The notes under the pieces are model-generated. The model did no database searches and was not told the origin of the DNA. It was given only the letters and a program-made list of their open reading frames with translations. A DNA stretch of 64,000 bases from Nostoc sp. FACHB-973 (GTDB taxonomy: Bacteria; Cyanobacteriota; Cyanobacteriia; Cyanobacteriales; Nostocaceae): assembly GCF_014698115.1 (NCBI RefSeq), contig NZ_JACJSJ010000008.1, positions 80,126 to 144,125 of the forward strand. The letters are read 5' to 3'. Shown piece by piece: positions 46,631 to 56,645 of the stretch (position 1 is the stretch's first letter; every line of letters starts with the position of its first letter). The position numbers and the translations under genes were made by a program.

Positions 46631-46796
46631 GCAGATTGCAACTTTGTGAGGTACAGATAATTGTAAGGGCGTACCGCTAAAGCGGAACCCGTTCGCGGAG
46701 CGTCTCGTTGGCGCAGCCTCTCGTAGAGAAGAGAAGGGTACGGCCGTTCGCCCCTACCCGTGTACTTCATTTACCTGCAAAACACTGTAAGTAATA
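46631..46796 (+). repeat. MITE-like element, CAGATTGCAA / CTGTAAGTA family (copy 2) with a nested palindrome
   Basis: It runs GCAGATTGCAA, GTGAGGTACAGATAAT, then GGGCGTACC, an inserted block of palindromic GTTCGCGGAGCGTCTCG and CCTCTCGTAGAGAAG (46680-46737), then GTACGGCCGTTCGCCCC, GTGTACTTCATTTACC and CTGTAAGTA. The inserted block is absent from copy 1 at 13981-14077 and related to the one at 52666-52752. Confidence 0.7.
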
Positions 46797-46895
46797 CTGG
46801 TGAATGAATAAACGATTTCATTTTTTCACCAAATTTTTAATTATTGGTGAGATTTGAATCTTTTACTAAAAGATTGCTGACTTATGAATTCTTAT

Positions 46896-47633
46896 TCAAT
46901 TAACTCTATAACTAGAATTAACATAAGCATTATTAGTCAATAAAGGCACACAATCACTAACATTAAAAGCAGCCGCCAGTTCAACATCTGACTCAAAACC
47001 TTTTTCTATCAACTCTTTACCAGAACTGCATTTTTTCAAGTATCCTAATAAATCCTGCTGGAAAGCTTGAAATGCTGCCACCGCTGCTTCGGCTTCTGGG
47101 GATAAACTACCACGTAAATAGCTAATAATTGCCCCAGCACCAATCAAATCTTCAAATGCAGGCCTTAGGCTACCATCATCTTTCCACCTCTCACCAGCAG
47201 GAATCACAGCGATTTTATCGCCATACTTTTGGGCAAACTGCGCTACAGCTTGGCAATTTCGCAAGCAGCCAGCCAAAGTTGGTGTATTACCAGTATGTAA
47301 AGTCAAAAAAGAACCATTAGGTGAAGGCAAAACTAGTCTAGTTCCAGCAGGAATCTGTTCTAATGACTTTGGAGAAAGAGAATATCCAGTTGTTGTCCAA
47401 CGTTGTCTATGACTTGCCAACTCTGCTTGTAGTGACTTGGCATAATCTATAACTGATTCATCTCTATATGCATAGGGAAAAATAATCGCACCATTATTAG
47501 TAGCAATTTCTACACAAGTTGAAAAAGAGAGAACGTCAACTATTATAACTACATCACTGATAGAAGCAAGTTGAGAAACTCCTTGTGCGCCCCACTCACA
47601 GCGTAAATGAAACTCTGATTGGTCGTAAATCAT
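46896..47633 (-). CDS. comB: ComB-like 2-phosphosulfolactate phosphatase family protein
   Basis: About 245 residues from the ATG at 47633 (MIYDQSEFHLRCEWGAQG); the upstream ATG at 47669 adds only 12 hydrophobic residues and is less likely. Family features visible are VIIVDVLSFSTCVEIATNNGA, LPSPNGSFLTLHTG, VIPAGERWKDDGSLRPAFEDLIGAGAI and C-terminal DVELAAAFN. ComB hydrolyses 2-phosphosulfolactate in coenzyme M synthesis in archaea; cyanobacteria lack that pathway, so the real substrate is probably another phospho-compound. It is a single gene. Confidence 0.85.
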   Translation of the reverse strand: MIYDQSEFHLRCEWGAQGVSQLASISDVVIIVDVLSFSTCVEIATNNGAIIFPYAYRDESVIDYAKSLQAELASHRQRWTTTGYSLSPKSLEQIPAGTRLVLPSPNGSFLTLHTGNTPTLAGCLRNCQAVAQFAQKYGDKIAVIPAGERWKDDGSLRPAFEDLIGAGAIISYLRGSLSPEAEAAVAAFQAFQQDLLGYLKKCSSGKELIEKGFESDVELAAAFNVSDCVPLLTNNAYVNSSYRVN

Positions 47634-48069
47634 AAGAGCGATCGCAAAATACAATATGATCAAAATCAAACCATATATTCAGTAAACCAGTGTAAATAAT
47701 TAAAGGTTTGTAGTCAGCACTTTAGTGCTAATTTCAGAACTAAAACCCTTACTATAAAATCTGTCTAAAACGAAAATATATTGAGCGAATAGAATTCGCT
47801 ACTATTAGGAAGTTGGGAATCAACTTTTTTGAGTATGTGTGCGTAGGCATAACTTTCTCAAGCTAAAAGAATCCCAACTTTAACGACTATAATATTGGCG
47901 AGAAATCTTCTCTTAATCCAATCCTTTTAATTAGTCGTGGTAAACAGGATAATTATTTATCCCAAAGTATTTAGGGATACGTAAATTTTCATGTTGTCGA
48001 GCGTTACGCTGACTGAGACGAGGATAAGCACAGTAGCGTCAGTCAGGCAAAGCCCACACGCCAATTAAA
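47634..48069. other. Intergenic region with imperfect palindromes
   Basis: It contains an inverted pair AAGTTGGGAATC / GAATCCCAACTTT about 50 bases apart (47809-47880) and a GCTGACTGAGACG...GCGTCAGTCAGG palindrome (48008-48045) just after the EF-hand gene stop, possibly its terminator. No ORF was seen. Confidence 0.5.
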
Positions 48070-48666
48070 TTATCTTGTTGCCTTGCCGACAGCCACTGTT
48101 TCATCCCAGGTATCGCCGAACAGCCAGTTGCCTCGCGCATTCGGGTCGTCGCTAGTGTAGTACTCATGCCACGCATTCAGGAGTTCTTCGACCGTAAGGG
48201 TGCCGTCGCCGTCAGCGTCGAGGTGCTCAAAGGCTAGCTGGCTGTTCGCAGACGTACAGCCAAAGGCCTCGTGAAATTTACCAAACTCACTTTGTTCCAA
48301 AGTACCGTCGTTATCGCGATCGCAGATTGTGAAGATCGCTTCTGCAACGGGACGGAAGCCTTCTTTATAGCCATTTGGATTTTCAGCGAAGGCCTTGCGT
48401 AACCCCTTGCGCCACTCCTGTGGGCTGATTTTACCGTCATTGTCAATATCCATCTTACTTGTTACATGATTCCAAAAGTTCTCGAACGCTTGGAACAGTT
48501 TTAGCGTTTTGGGGCTACCCATAGGCTCACCGAGATAAGTGGCGATACGGGCAGCAAGTGCGAGCGCATCGGCTGCTTCCAGAAAGCCGTTACCGTTTAT
48601 GTCGCCATGAGTAAAACAAACGTCGAATTTGCGATCTAATAAATCTTTAGTTTCAACAACAGGCAT
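48070..48666 (-). CDS. Four-EF-hand calcium-binding protein (calerythrin-like)
   Basis: A 198-residue soluble protein with four canonical 12-residue EF-hand loops: DINGNGFLEAAD (22-33), DIDNDGKISPQE, DRDNDGTLEQSE and DADGDGTLTVEE. All have Asp at positions 1, 3 and 5 or equivalents and Glu/Asp at 12, so all could bind calcium. This resembles sarcoplasmic/calerythrin-type proteins, which buffer or sense calcium. There is no signal peptide or membrane helix. It is a single gene. Composition is more GC-rich than its neighbours (GCGAGCGCATCGGC stretches), which may hint at transfer. Confidence 0.88.
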   Translation of the reverse strand: MPVVETKDLLDRKFDVCFTHGDINGNGFLEAADALALAARIATYLGEPMGSPKTLKLFQAFENFWNHVTSKMDIDNDGKISPQEWRKGLRKAFAENPNGYKEGFRPVAEAIFTICDRDNDGTLEQSEFGKFHEAFGCTSANSQLAFEHLDADGDGTLTVEELLNAWHEYYTSDDPNARGNWLFGDTWDETVAVGKATR

Positions 48667-48828
48667 ATTGAATCTCCATTAATAGTTTTACATCAAGCGT
48701 AATATTTCCCATTACGTGTGGATGAACTATTTAGTAGTATTTCAATATTTTGATTAAGATACAAGGACAGTTAAGAAATTTAAGAATTTAAGGAATATTT
48801 AATAAATAAATTTATCCTACTAATATAT

Positions 48829-48937
48829 GACTTACGCAACTGGCATAAGCAATGGTGCGTCGAACGCGCCGAGCGCCTAAAAACTAAATACACATGTACT
48901 ACTAGTTAGCGATCGCATTGTGTCAGTTGCGTAAGTC
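48829..48937. repeat. MITE-like element, GACTTACGCAACTG family
   Basis: A 109-bp element with 17-bp inverted ends (GACTTACGCAACTGGCA and TGTCAGTTGCGTAAGTC), one mismatch plus one. It ends 66 bases before the methyltransferase start at 49003 and may affect its promoter. No transposase is present. Confidence 0.8.
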
Positions 48938-49002
48938 CTGATGTGGTCTACCTCAAGTGTCCAGTATTCGATAAACTCAGAACTGCTGCGTTATTCCTCA
49001 TC

Positions 49003-50184
49003 ATGTCCGATTCCCAAACTGTTAGTGCTGCTGTTGCCAAACTCTACAATACCTACCCCTTTCCGCCAGAAGCCTTGTTGGATGAACCACCCCCAGGCTA
49101 CAATTGGCGCTGGAATTGGCTAGCTGCTTATAACTTTTGCACAGGTCAAAAACCCCAAAAGCAAGATATCCGCATTCTAGATGCTGGTTGCGGTACGGGT
49201 GTGAGTACAGAGTACTTGGTTCACCTCAATCCCCAGGCTTCTGTTGTAGGAATTGATCTCAGTAGTGGTGCTTTGGATGTAGCAAAAGAACGTTGTCAGC
49301 GTTCTGGTGCTAACCGCGTTGAGTTTCATCACCTCAGCTTGTTTGATGCCGAACAACTATCGGGTGAGTTTGATTTAATTAACTGCGTTGGTGTTTTGCA
49401 CCATACCGCCGATCCGATCGCTGGAATTCAAGCCTTGGCGAAAAAGTTAGCCCCAGGTGGCTTAATGCACATTTTTGTCTATGGAGAATTGGGACGCTGG
49501 GAAATTCAACTCATGCAAAAAGCGATCGCCATTCTTCAAGGTGACAAAAAAGGTGACTACCGCGATGGTGTTCAAGTCGGACGCAAGATATTCAACTCTT
49601 TACCAGAAAACAATAGAATTGTCAAGTATGAAAAACAGCGTTGGTCATTAGAAAACCACAAGGATGAACACTTTGCTGATATGTACGTTCATCCCCAGGA
49701 AATTGACTACAACATCGAGACGCTGTTTGAATTAATTGATGCTTCGGGATTGGAGTTTATTGGTTTCTCGAATCCGAGTTTTTGGGATTTAGAGAGACTT
49801 TTGGCTAAAGCACCAGAGTTGGTAGAACGGGCACAAGGATTGAGCGATCGCCAACTGTATCGTCTGATAGAATTACTAGATCCAGAAGTTAGCCATTACG
49901 AGTTTTTCCTCGGTCGTCCTCCCCTAATTAAAGCCGATTGGTCAGACGATAACGCTCTATTGGCAGCCATTGGCGAACTTAATCCTTGTATTGAGGGATT
50001 TCCCAGTCAATCTTTCTTTAATTACGATTATCAGATTGTGAAATTGTCAGTTCCAGAGTTTGAATTTATGCAAAGGTGTGATGCTAAATCCACAGTGGCA
50101 GAAATTTTGGCAGGTGTGGAACTGGACTTAGATGGAGTAAGAAAGCTTGTGCAACAGCAGTTGATTTTATTGACACCAGCTTAA
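49003..50184 (+). CDS. Class I SAM-dependent methyltransferase with C-terminal extension
   Basis: About 393 residues from the ATG at 49003 (MSDSQTVSAAVAKLYNTYPF); the frame is open to 48943 but the added residues look non-coding. Motif I ILDAGCGTGVSTEYLV is near 60-75, then VVGIDLSSGAL, the motif IV-like DLINCVGVLHHTADP and LAPGGLMHIFVYG. The core is followed by a 170-residue helical C-terminal part (EEHFADMYVHPQEIDYN region onward), which ends with a winged-helix-like segment (KSTVAEILAGVELDLDGV). Cyanobacterial genomes often carry this type; substrate unknown. A MITE-like element precedes it. Confidence 0.82.
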   Translation: MSDSQTVSAAVAKLYNTYPFPPEALLDEPPPGYNWRWNWLAAYNFCTGQKPQKQDIRILDAGCGTGVSTEYLVHLNPQASVVGIDLSSGALDVAKERCQRSGANRVEFHHLSLFDAEQLSGEFDLINCVGVLHHTADPIAGIQALAKKLAPGGLMHIFVYGELGRWEIQLMQKAIAILQGDKKGDYRDGVQVGRKIFNSLPENNRIVKYEKQRWSLENHKDEHFADMYVHPQEIDYNIETLFELIDASGLEFIGFSNPSFWDLERLLAKAPELVERAQGLSDRQLYRLIELLDPEVSHYEFFLGRPPLIKADWSDDNALLAAIGELNPCIEGFPSQSFFNYDYQIVKLSVPEFEFMQRCDAKSTVAEILAGVELDLDGVRKLVQQQLILLTPA

Positions 50185-50205
50185 TCACAGTGGAATTTAT
50201 ACTTT

Positions 50206-50344
50206 TGGGGGACATCCAAGAATTAAATTAATCAATTCCTGCATCCAACACTAGTATGCAATTTCTTCTCCTCCTGCCTCCCCTGCTCCCCCTGCTCCCC
50301 CTGCTCACCCAAGGGATTGATTATTTTTTTATTTAGAAGTCCCT
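50206..50344. repeat. MITE-like element, GGGACTTCCAA family (copy 2)
   Basis: The left end GGGGACATCCAAGAATT with AAATTAATCAAT and the right end ATTGATTATTTTTTTATTT with AGAAGTCCC are inverted repeats of about 28 bases with several mismatches. The interior is a CCTGCCTCCCCTGCTCCC repeat run. Confidence 0.6.
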
Positions 50345-50835
50345 GGTGATGGGCGATCGCCTATCACGAGTTTTGGGAAATCTGAGGTAGATTAGAAAAG
50401 TGCCCCACAAACTGGGTGTTGCACATCCGAAAAAGTTGGAATTTTTTGGAATTCAGCAGTGGTGGAATATCTAACAACAAGGCGCTACTCTACAAATTCT
50501 GCTTTGCAGTCAGCGTCTGTACCCCTCAACACCGACTTAGTTTCAACACCAAAATTGCTGATTATACAAAAACATTGGAGGACAATCACTCACTAAAAAA
50601 AGCGAAAATTTGCATAAATTGGGAATTTACCAGGCATTAATTGTTAATTATTGCCTTATTTCGCCCTATTACCTCATCAAACGCTCTCTTAATACTTAGA
50701 GCGTAACTTTGTTTAGTTTTTCGCCCTGGCAAGAAGTTAATTGTTTTTTTCTAAAGTATTGTTACCGGATCGTGATATGATTCAGCTGACTGAATGTGCA
50801 GTCATCATCCGTTAGCTGTACTAGTTTCGAGTCCC
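50345..50835. other. Region upstream of the ATP synthase operon
   Basis: About 490 bases before the first atp gene. A 74-codon frame at 50416-50640 has no coding character or ribosome site and was not called. The atp promoter should be here; TTGTTACCGGATCGTGATATGAT near 50760-50781 is a possible promoter-like stretch but is not proven. Confidence 0.5.
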
Positions 50836-51276
50836 GTGAGCTTGTCAGAAGAACCAATTGCACCAACTCCGACGACACGACAAGATGCTAAAACTGATTC
50901 TGAAAACGCAGAATCAGATAACACTATGGGAGAGTTTTATCAACTATTCCAGAAGTTATTGGTAATCACACTTGTCTTGACGGGGATTATTTTTATCTCT
51001 GTGTGGATTTTTTATTCCTTAAACATTGCTCTCAATTATTTGATTGGAGCGTGTACAGGTGTGGTTTACTTAAAAATGCTGGCTAAAGATGTTGAGCAGC
51101 TCGGTAGTGAGAAAACCCGCCTGAGCAAAACTCGCTTTGCTGTGTTTATTGGGGTGTTTGTATTAGCAACTCAATGGCATGAGCTAAAGATTTTGCCCAT
51201 ATTTTTGGGATTTCTAACTTACAAAGCCACGCTCCTCGTCTATACGGTGCAAACTGCGTTCATTCCTGATTCTTAA
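50836..51276 (+). CDS. atp1: ATP synthase subunit I (assembly factor)
   Basis: About 146 residues if it starts at the GTG at 50836 ([17 protein letters not shown]), which I prefer; an ATG at 50794 adds 14 residues. Four membrane helices follow a polar N-terminus (residues 50-145: [64 protein letters not shown]). Subunit I helps assemble the c-ring and is first in cyanobacterial atp operons. It lies 60 bases before atpB. It is weakly conserved in sequence but clear from position and helix pattern. Confidence 0.9.
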   Translation: MSLSEEPIAPTPTTRQDAKTDSENAESDNTMGEFYQLFQKLLVITLVLTGIIFISVWIFYSLNIALNYLIGACTGVVYLKMLAKDVEQLGSEKTRLSKTRFAVFIGVFVLATQWHELKILPIFLGFLTYKATLLVYTVQTAFIPDS

Positions 51277-51336
51277 AAAGTCAGGCTCACAAAGACAATA
51301 CTCCCATCCTCGCTCGTTGGGGAAAATGCTTGAAGA

Positions 51337-52098
51337 ATGCAAATGCTTAGTGTCTTAAACGCCTTTAATTCTTTTCCCCTCGCCGAATTAGAAGTAGGTC
51401 ATCATTTCTACTGGCAATTGGGCAATCTTAAAATTCATGGGCAAGTTTTTCTCACCTCATGGTTTGTGATTAGCATTTTAGTAGTGGCTTCAATAGCTGC
51501 TACTCGCAACGCCCAGAGAATTCCCAAGGGCATCCAAAATTTGATGGAATATGCCCTAGAGTTTATTCGAGATCTGGCAAAAAACCAACTTGGTGAGAAA
51601 GAGTACCGCCCTTGGGTGCCATTTATTGGTACTTTGTTCTTGTTTATTTTCGTATCGAACTGGTCAGGTGCGCTCATTCCCTGGAAGCTAATCAAGCTAC
51701 CTTCGGGTGAATTGGCAGCTCCCACCAATGACATCAATACGACTGTTGCATTGGCACTGCTGACCTCTTTAGCGTACTTTTACGCGGGTTTTAGCAAGCG
51801 CGGTTTGGGCTACTTTAAGAAATATATAGAGCCAACACCTGTGCTGTTGCCGATCGCAATCCTAGAAGATTTTACTAAGCCCCTCTCCCTAAGCTTCCGT
51901 TTATTTGGCAATATATTAGCGGATGAATTGGTAGTAGCGGTGCTAGTCCTGCTAGTTCCTCTATTTGTACCTCTGCCTGTAATGGCCTTAGGTTTGTTTA
52001 CTAGTGCCATTCAAGCCCTAGTTTTTGCAACCCTAGCCGGGGCATACATTCACGAGGCAATGGAAGGACACGGTGGAGAAGAGCATGAGGAGCATTAA
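51337..52098 (+). CDS. atpB: ATP synthase F0 subunit a
   Basis: A 253-residue thylakoid/plasma-membrane protein forming the proton half-channels against the c-ring. The essential arginine lies in [15 protein letters not shown] (about 185-200), and the C-terminal helices ([21 protein letters not shown]) and IHEAMEGH tail are typical of the cyanobacterial/chloroplast form. The start is ATG 51337 or, six bases later, ATG 51343. It is called atpI in the chloroplast-style naming. Confidence 0.97.
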
Positions 52099-52198
52099 GC
52101 TTCTCAGTTGATAGCACAGTTCCAAGAGCGGTATGCGCTCAAAACATCGCAATAGCGATTCGTGAGAACTTGGTGCAGCGTGAAAAACACGTTTCTAG

Positions 52199-52492
<294 letters not shown>

Positions 52493-52561
52493 GACCTCAA
52501 AGTTTTTGTGAGTGTGGAGACGTGAACCATCACGCCTCTACAATCTAGGAAATTTTGGGGA

Positions 52562-52862
52562 TTAGCAATTTTAGATTTGAGATTTTAGATTTTGGATTAT
52601 CAAGAGTTTTCGGTACATTTCCTGAAACTACTTGGTAGAACAAATCTAAAAGATGCTCCTGCGTCGCTCTAAGCGAACGCGAGTGCGTCTCGTAGAGAAG
52701 CCATGCCGTTAGGGCAGCCTCTCGTTCGCTGAAAGCGTCTCGTAGAGAAGAAAAGGCTTTAAGCTACGCTATTGTCAATCTAAAATGCCCAAAACAACAC
52801 ACCCTTGGGTTAGGTTAATCCAAAATCCCAAATCTAAAATCCAAAATCCAAAATCCAAAATC
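52562..52862. repeat. Repeat-filled spacer in the atp operon (AAAATCC/TTTGGAT heptamers plus palindromic block)
   Basis: TTTAGATTTGAGATTTTAGA units at 52568-52600 face AAATCCCAAATCTAAAATCC units at 52810-52862, forming arms of a long hairpin. Between them is the palindromic block GCGTCTCGTAGAGAAG repeated twice (52690-52750), also found at 46710. The atpE-atpG gap is 464 bases, long for an operon. Confidence 0.75.
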
Positions 52863-52956
52863 CCTTGACCCTCGTTGGCTATGGGTCTCTAAAATATCAA
52901 AGGTTGGATGATTTTGCTAGCCATGAAAACTGCTACTCCAGCCAAAGAGGAGAGAA

Positions 52957-53388
52957 ATGTTTGATTTCGATGCTACCTTGCCTTTCATGGCCTTGCAGTT
53001 CCTGCTATTGGCAGCCTTGTTGAATGTAATTTTCTATAAGCCAATGACCAAGGTACTAGACGATCGCGATAACTATATCCGAACGAATACCCTTGAGGCA
53101 AAGGAAAGCTTGGCGAAAGCTGAGCGTTTAGCCGCAGAATATGAGCAGCAGCTCGCAGATGCTCGCAGACAATCGCAAGCTACTGTAGAAGCAGCTCAAG
53201 TAGAAGCCAAGAAAATTACTGCCGAAAAAATCGCTGAGGCCCAAAAAGAAGCTCAGTCTCAACGAGAACAAGCTGCTGTTGAAATAGAACAACAAAAGCA
53301 GGAAGCAATGCAAACCTTAGAGCAACGAGTTGATGCTCTAAGCAGACAGATTCTAGAAAAACTATTGGGACCAACTCCAGTTAGATAA
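52957..53388 (+). CDS. atpG: ATP synthase F0 subunit b'
   Basis: 143 residues: an N-terminal membrane helix ([20 protein letters not shown]), the [15 protein letters not shown] junction, and a long charged helical stalk ([20 protein letters not shown] and onward). In photosynthetic bacteria b and b' are separate genes, as here. Some annotations call it atpF2, and atpG is then used for gamma. A good Shine-Dalgarno (GAGGAGAG) precedes the ATG. Together with subunit b it forms the peripheral stalk. Confidence 0.96.
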   Translation: MFDFDATLPFMALQFLLLAALLNVIFYKPMTKVLDDRDNYIRTNTLEAKESLAKAERLAAEYEQQLADARRQSQATVEAAQVEAKKITAEKIAEAQKEAQSQREQAAVEIEQQKQEAMQTLEQRVDALSRQILEKLLGPTPVR

Positions 53389-53474
53389 ACTGAGAAAACT
53401 GGTTCTCTAAAACCATACGCGCAACTGGCCCCTAGTCCAGAGCGCTTAATTGAGTGTCAAAAAAGGCACTTTTT

Positions 53475-53564
53475 CCCTTCGGGATAAACAAACTTGATTT
53501 CCCTTCGTGGATAAAGATACTGGATTTCCCTAAAGGGATAAACATACTGGATTTCCCTAAAGGG
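53475..53564. repeat. 26-27-bp tandem repeat between atpG (b') and atpF (b)
   Basis: About 3.4 units of CCCTAAAGGGATAAACATAC plus TGGATTT. Each unit contains a small palindrome (CCCTAAAGGG or CCCTTCGGG). The spacer is 215 bases. It may form a series of small hairpins in the operon RNA. Confidence 0.8.
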
Positions 53565-53603
53565 AAAATACAACGTATTAGCAAGCGAGCAGCGCACTTG
53601 TAG

Positions 53604-54176
53604 ATGGGTATCATGGGCACATTCTTATTACTTGCCGCAGAAGCGAACGCTGTTGGCTCTGAATTGGCAGAAGGCGCAGCAGAGGGTGGTTTTGGTCTAA
53701 ACCTAGACCTTTTTGAAACCAACCTCATCAATCTAGCGATTCTGGTTGGCATATTATTCTACTTCGGACGTAAAGTTTTAAGCAATATCCTGAACGAGCG
53801 ACAATCCAATATTGCCACGGCAATTCAGGAAGCAGAAGCACGGTTAAAAGAGGCAAAGATTGCCCTCTCCCAAGCACAAGAGCAGTTAACCCAGTCTCAA
53901 GCAGAGGCACAACGCATCCGTAAATCTGCTGAAGAAAACGCCCAAAAAGCGAAAGAAGCCTTGTTAGCGAAGGCGGCACAAGACGTAGAACGCTTGAAAC
54001 AAACAGCAGCAGCGGATTTAAACACCGAAACAGAGCGAGCGATCGCTCAACTGCGGCAACGGGTAGCGACTCTAGCATTGCAAAAAGTCGAATCGCAACT
54101 CAAAGGCGGGATTGCCGACGATGCTCAACAAAGTTTAATTGACCGCAGCATCGCACAACTCGGAGGCAATGTATGA
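53604..54176 (+). CDS. atpF: ATP synthase F0 subunit b
   Basis: 190 residues with an N-terminal leader and membrane helix ([19 protein letters not shown], about 40-58), then a long charged helix ([19 protein letters not shown]) for the peripheral stalk. The start is ATG 53604 ([20 protein letters not shown]); an in-frame ATG nine bases later is an alternative. Its stop overlaps the atpH start (ATGA), giving translational coupling. Confidence 0.95.
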   Translation: MGIMGTFLLLAAEANAVGSELAEGAAEGGFGLNLDLFETNLINLAILVGILFYFGRKVLSNILNERQSNIATAIQEAEARLKEAKIALSQAQEQLTQSQAEAQRIRKSAEENAQKAKEALLAKAAQDVERLKQTAAADLNTETERAIAQLRQRVATLALQKVESQLKGGIADDAQQSLIDRSIAQLGGNV

Positions 54177-54727
54177 CAAGTCAAGTAGCCACAGCCGAAG
54201 TAGCCCAGCCATATGCACAGGCACTTTTGTCAATAGCGCAATCGAAAAATTTGACAGAAGAGTTCGGGGAAGATGCGCGTACTTTCCTGAGCCTGCTGAG
54301 AGCAGACAAACAGCTACAAAACTTCTTTGGCAACCCGTTTATTCAGCCTGAGAGCAAAAAGGCTCTCATCAAACAAATACTTGGTGAAGGCGCTAACCCC
54401 TACTTACGCAATTTTTTGCTAATACTAGTAGATAAACGGCGCATTGCCTTCTTGGAACCGATTTTACAGCAATATCTGGCGCTGTTGCGGCAGCTGAACC
54501 AAACCGTATTAGCGGAAGTAACTTCAGCCGTTCCCCTCACAGAAGCTCAACAGCAAGCAATCATCCAAAAGGTTATCGCCATCACCAATGCTCGTCAGGT
54601 CGAACTGGAAACCAAAGTAGACAGCGAGTTAATTGGTGGCGTGATCATTAAAGTAGGTTCCCAAGTAATTGACGCCAGTATCCGGGGTCAGTTGCGCCGC
54701 CTTTCATTGCGCTTAACTAGTGGGTAG
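54173..54727 (+). CDS. atpH: ATP synthase F1 subunit delta
   Basis: 184 residues, OSCP/delta family. The N-terminal helical domain ([18 protein letters not shown]) and the C-terminal conserved end ([20 protein letters not shown], then [12 protein letters not shown]) are clear. It links F1 to the b/b' stalk. It overlaps atpF by four bases. Called atpD in some cyanobacterial papers. After it comes a long heptamer inverted repeat before atpA. Confidence 0.96.
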   Translation: MTSQVATAEVAQPYAQALLSIAQSKNLTEEFGEDARTFLSLLRADKQLQNFFGNPFIQPESKKALIKQILGEGANPYLRNFLLILVDKRRIAFLEPILQQYLALLRQLNQTVLAEVTSAVPLTEAQQQAIIQKVIAITNARQVELETKVDSELIGGVIIKVGSQVIDASIRGQLRRLSLRLTSG

Positions 54728-54730
54728 AAA

Positions 54731-54846
54731 ATTGGGACTGGGGACTGGGGACTGGGGACTGGGAAAAAGATTATAGTCATAAATTCTTTCCATCCCCAAT
54801 CCCCAATCCCCAGTCCCTAATCCCCAGTCCCTAATCCCCAGTCCCT
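54731..54846. repeat. Inverted STRR array between atpH and atpA
   Basis: Four GGGGACT heptamers (54733-54762) face about eight CCCCAATCCCCAGT heptamers (54793-54843). The hairpin lies within a transcribed operon, directly before the atpA ribosome binding region, so it may act on stability or relative translation of alpha. Confidence 0.85.
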
Positions 54847-54881
54847 TTTACTTCAGTCTCGAAAGCAAAAAAGATACACAC

Positions 54882-56402
54882 ATGAGCATATCAATTAGAC
54901 CAGACGAAATCAGCAGCATTATCCAACAACAAATCGAGCAATATGACCAAGAAGTCAAAGTTGCTAACGTTGGTACTGTCCTGCAAGTTGGTGACGGTAT
55001 TGCCCGGATCTATGGTCTGGAAAAGGCTATGGCTGGGGAACTTTTAGAATTTGAAGACGGCACAATTGGTATCGCCCAGAACTTAGAAGAAGACAACGTG
55101 GGTGCGGTACTCATGGGTGAAGGTCTGGAAATTCAAGAAGGTAGCTCTGTAACTGCTACTGGTAGAATTGCCCAGGTACCCGTAGGAGAAGCCTTAATTG
55201 GACGAGTTGTAAATGCCTTGGGTGTTCCCATTGATGGCAAGGGAGACATCAAAACCTCAGAAAGCCGTTTGATTGAATCTCCAGCACCTGGTATTATTGC
55301 CCGTCGATCTGTACACGAACCCATGCAAACGGGTATTACAGCTATTGACTCCATGATTCCCATCGGTCGTGGCCAACGGGAATTGATCATTGGTGACCGT
55401 CAAACTGGCAAAACTGCGATCGCCATTGACACCATCATCAACCAAAAAGAAGAAGATGTAGTTTGTGTCTACGTTGCGATCGGTCAAAAAGCTTCCACCG
55501 TCGCTAACGTCGTGCAGACATTGCAAGAAAAGGGCGCACTCGATTACACCGTCGTCGTCGCCGCTAGCGCCAGTGAACCAGCAACCCTACAATACCTCGC
55601 TCCCTACACAGGCGCAACTATTGCTGAGTACTTCATGTACAAAGGCAAAGCTACCTTGGTAATTTACGATGACCTTTCCAAGCAAGCCCAAGCTTATCGC
55701 CAAATGTCCCTGTTGCTGCGTCGTCCACCCGGACGCGAAGCTTACCCTGGAGATGTATTCTACATCCACTCCCGCTTGTTAGAAAGAGCAGCAAAGCTGA
55801 GTGATGAATTAGGTAAAGGCAGTATGACCGCCCTACCAATCATCGAAACTCAAGCGGGTGACGTTTCAGCATACATTCCCACCAACGTAATTTCCATTAC
55901 CGATGGTCAGATATTCCTGTCTTCTGACTTGTTCAACGCTGGTATCCGTCCTGCTGTAAACCCCGGTATTTCGGTATCCCGCGTAGGTTCTGCGGCTCAA
56001 ACCAAGGCAATGAAAAAAGTTGCCGGTAAGATTAAGTTAGAACTAGCCCAATTTGATGACCTGCAAGCCTTCGCACAGTTTGCTTCCGACTTAGATAAAG
56101 CCACTCAAGACCAGTTGGCGCGGGGTCAACGGTTACGCGAACTACTTAAGCAACCCCAAAACGCTCCTCTCTCAGTATACGAGCAAGTAGCAATTCTTTA
56201 CGCTGGTATTAACGGTTACTTGGATGATGTACCTGTAGATAAAGTCACCGTCTTTACCCAAGGTCTGCGGGAATACTTAAAAACTGGTAAACCCCAGTAC
56301 GCCCAAGGAGTGCAAGCCTCCAAAGCACTAGGTGACGCCGAAGAAGCTGCCTTAAAAGAAGCACTCATCGAATACAAGAAGACCTTCAAAGCAGCAGCGT
56401 AA
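54882..56402 (+). CDS. atpA: ATP synthase F1 subunit alpha
   Basis: 506 residues. The P-loop [11 protein letters not shown] is at about 170-180, with the nucleotide-binding region [20 protein letters not shown] at the N-terminus, the conserved [21 protein letters not shown] and the arginine finger region ([14 protein letters not shown]). It forms the alpha3beta3 head with beta, whose gene is not in the window, as is usual in cyanobacteria. Length is typical (about 503-506). Confidence 0.99.
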   Translation: MSISIRPDEISSIIQQQIEQYDQEVKVANVGTVLQVGDGIARIYGLEKAMAGELLEFEDGTIGIAQNLEEDNVGAVLMGEGLEIQEGSSVTATGRIAQVPVGEALIGRVVNALGVPIDGKGDIKTSESRLIESPAPGIIARRSVHEPMQTGITAIDSMIPIGRGQRELIIGDRQTGKTAIAIDTIINQKEEDVVCVYVAIGQKASTVANVVQTLQEKGALDYTVVVAASASEPATLQYLAPYTGATIAEYFMYKGKATLVIYDDLSKQAQAYRQMSLLLRRPPGREAYPGDVFYIHSRLLERAAKLSDELGKGSMTALPIIETQAGDVSAYIPTNVISITDGQIFLSSDLFNAGIRPAVNPGISVSRVGSAAQTKAMKKVAGKIKLELAQFDDLQAFAQFASDLDKATQDQLARGQRLRELLKQPQNAPLSVYEQVAILYAGINGYLDDVPVDKVTVFTQGLREYLKTGKPQYAQGVQASKALGDAEEAALKEALIEYKKTFKAAA

Positions 56403-56404
56403 CA

Positions 56405-56645
56405 ATTTTGGATTTTGGATTTTGGATTTTGGTGAAGCAGCGCGGTCTTGGGGGTTTCCCCCATGAGCGACTGCTGAACCCGTTCGCGCAGCGTCTCCCC
56501 TTGGGAGAAGGGATTAAATCTAAAATCCGAAATTCCAAATCTAAAATTTAAAATCGGATTTTGGATTGGTGGATTTTTGATTCAGGATTAAATCTAAAAT
56601 CCGAAATTCCAAATCTAAAATCTAAAATCTAAAATCTAAAATCGG
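56405..56645. repeat. AAAATCC-type heptamer arrays between atpA and the gamma gene
   Basis: TTTTGGA heptamers (56407-56432), a palindromic part with GTTCGCGCAGCGTCTCC (56481-56500), then many TCTAAAATC/TCCGAAAT units (56514-56641). The arrays can pair to give long stems. The last unit ends four bases before the gamma start, so the gamma ribosome binding site lies inside the repeat. Confidence 0.8.

Noticed and set aside
48829..48937. Small ncRNA gene suggested by the strong inverted repeat
   Set aside because: The ends have the form of MITE terminal inverted repeats and no promoter or terminator signal is evident.
50416..50640. 74-codon ORF upstream of the atp operon
   Set aside because: No Shine-Dalgarno, no family resemblance and AT-rich composition like a spacer.
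50820..50840. tRNA-like GTTTCGAGTCCC near the start of the atp operon
   Set aside because: No acceptor stem, D arm or anticodon arm could be built around it.
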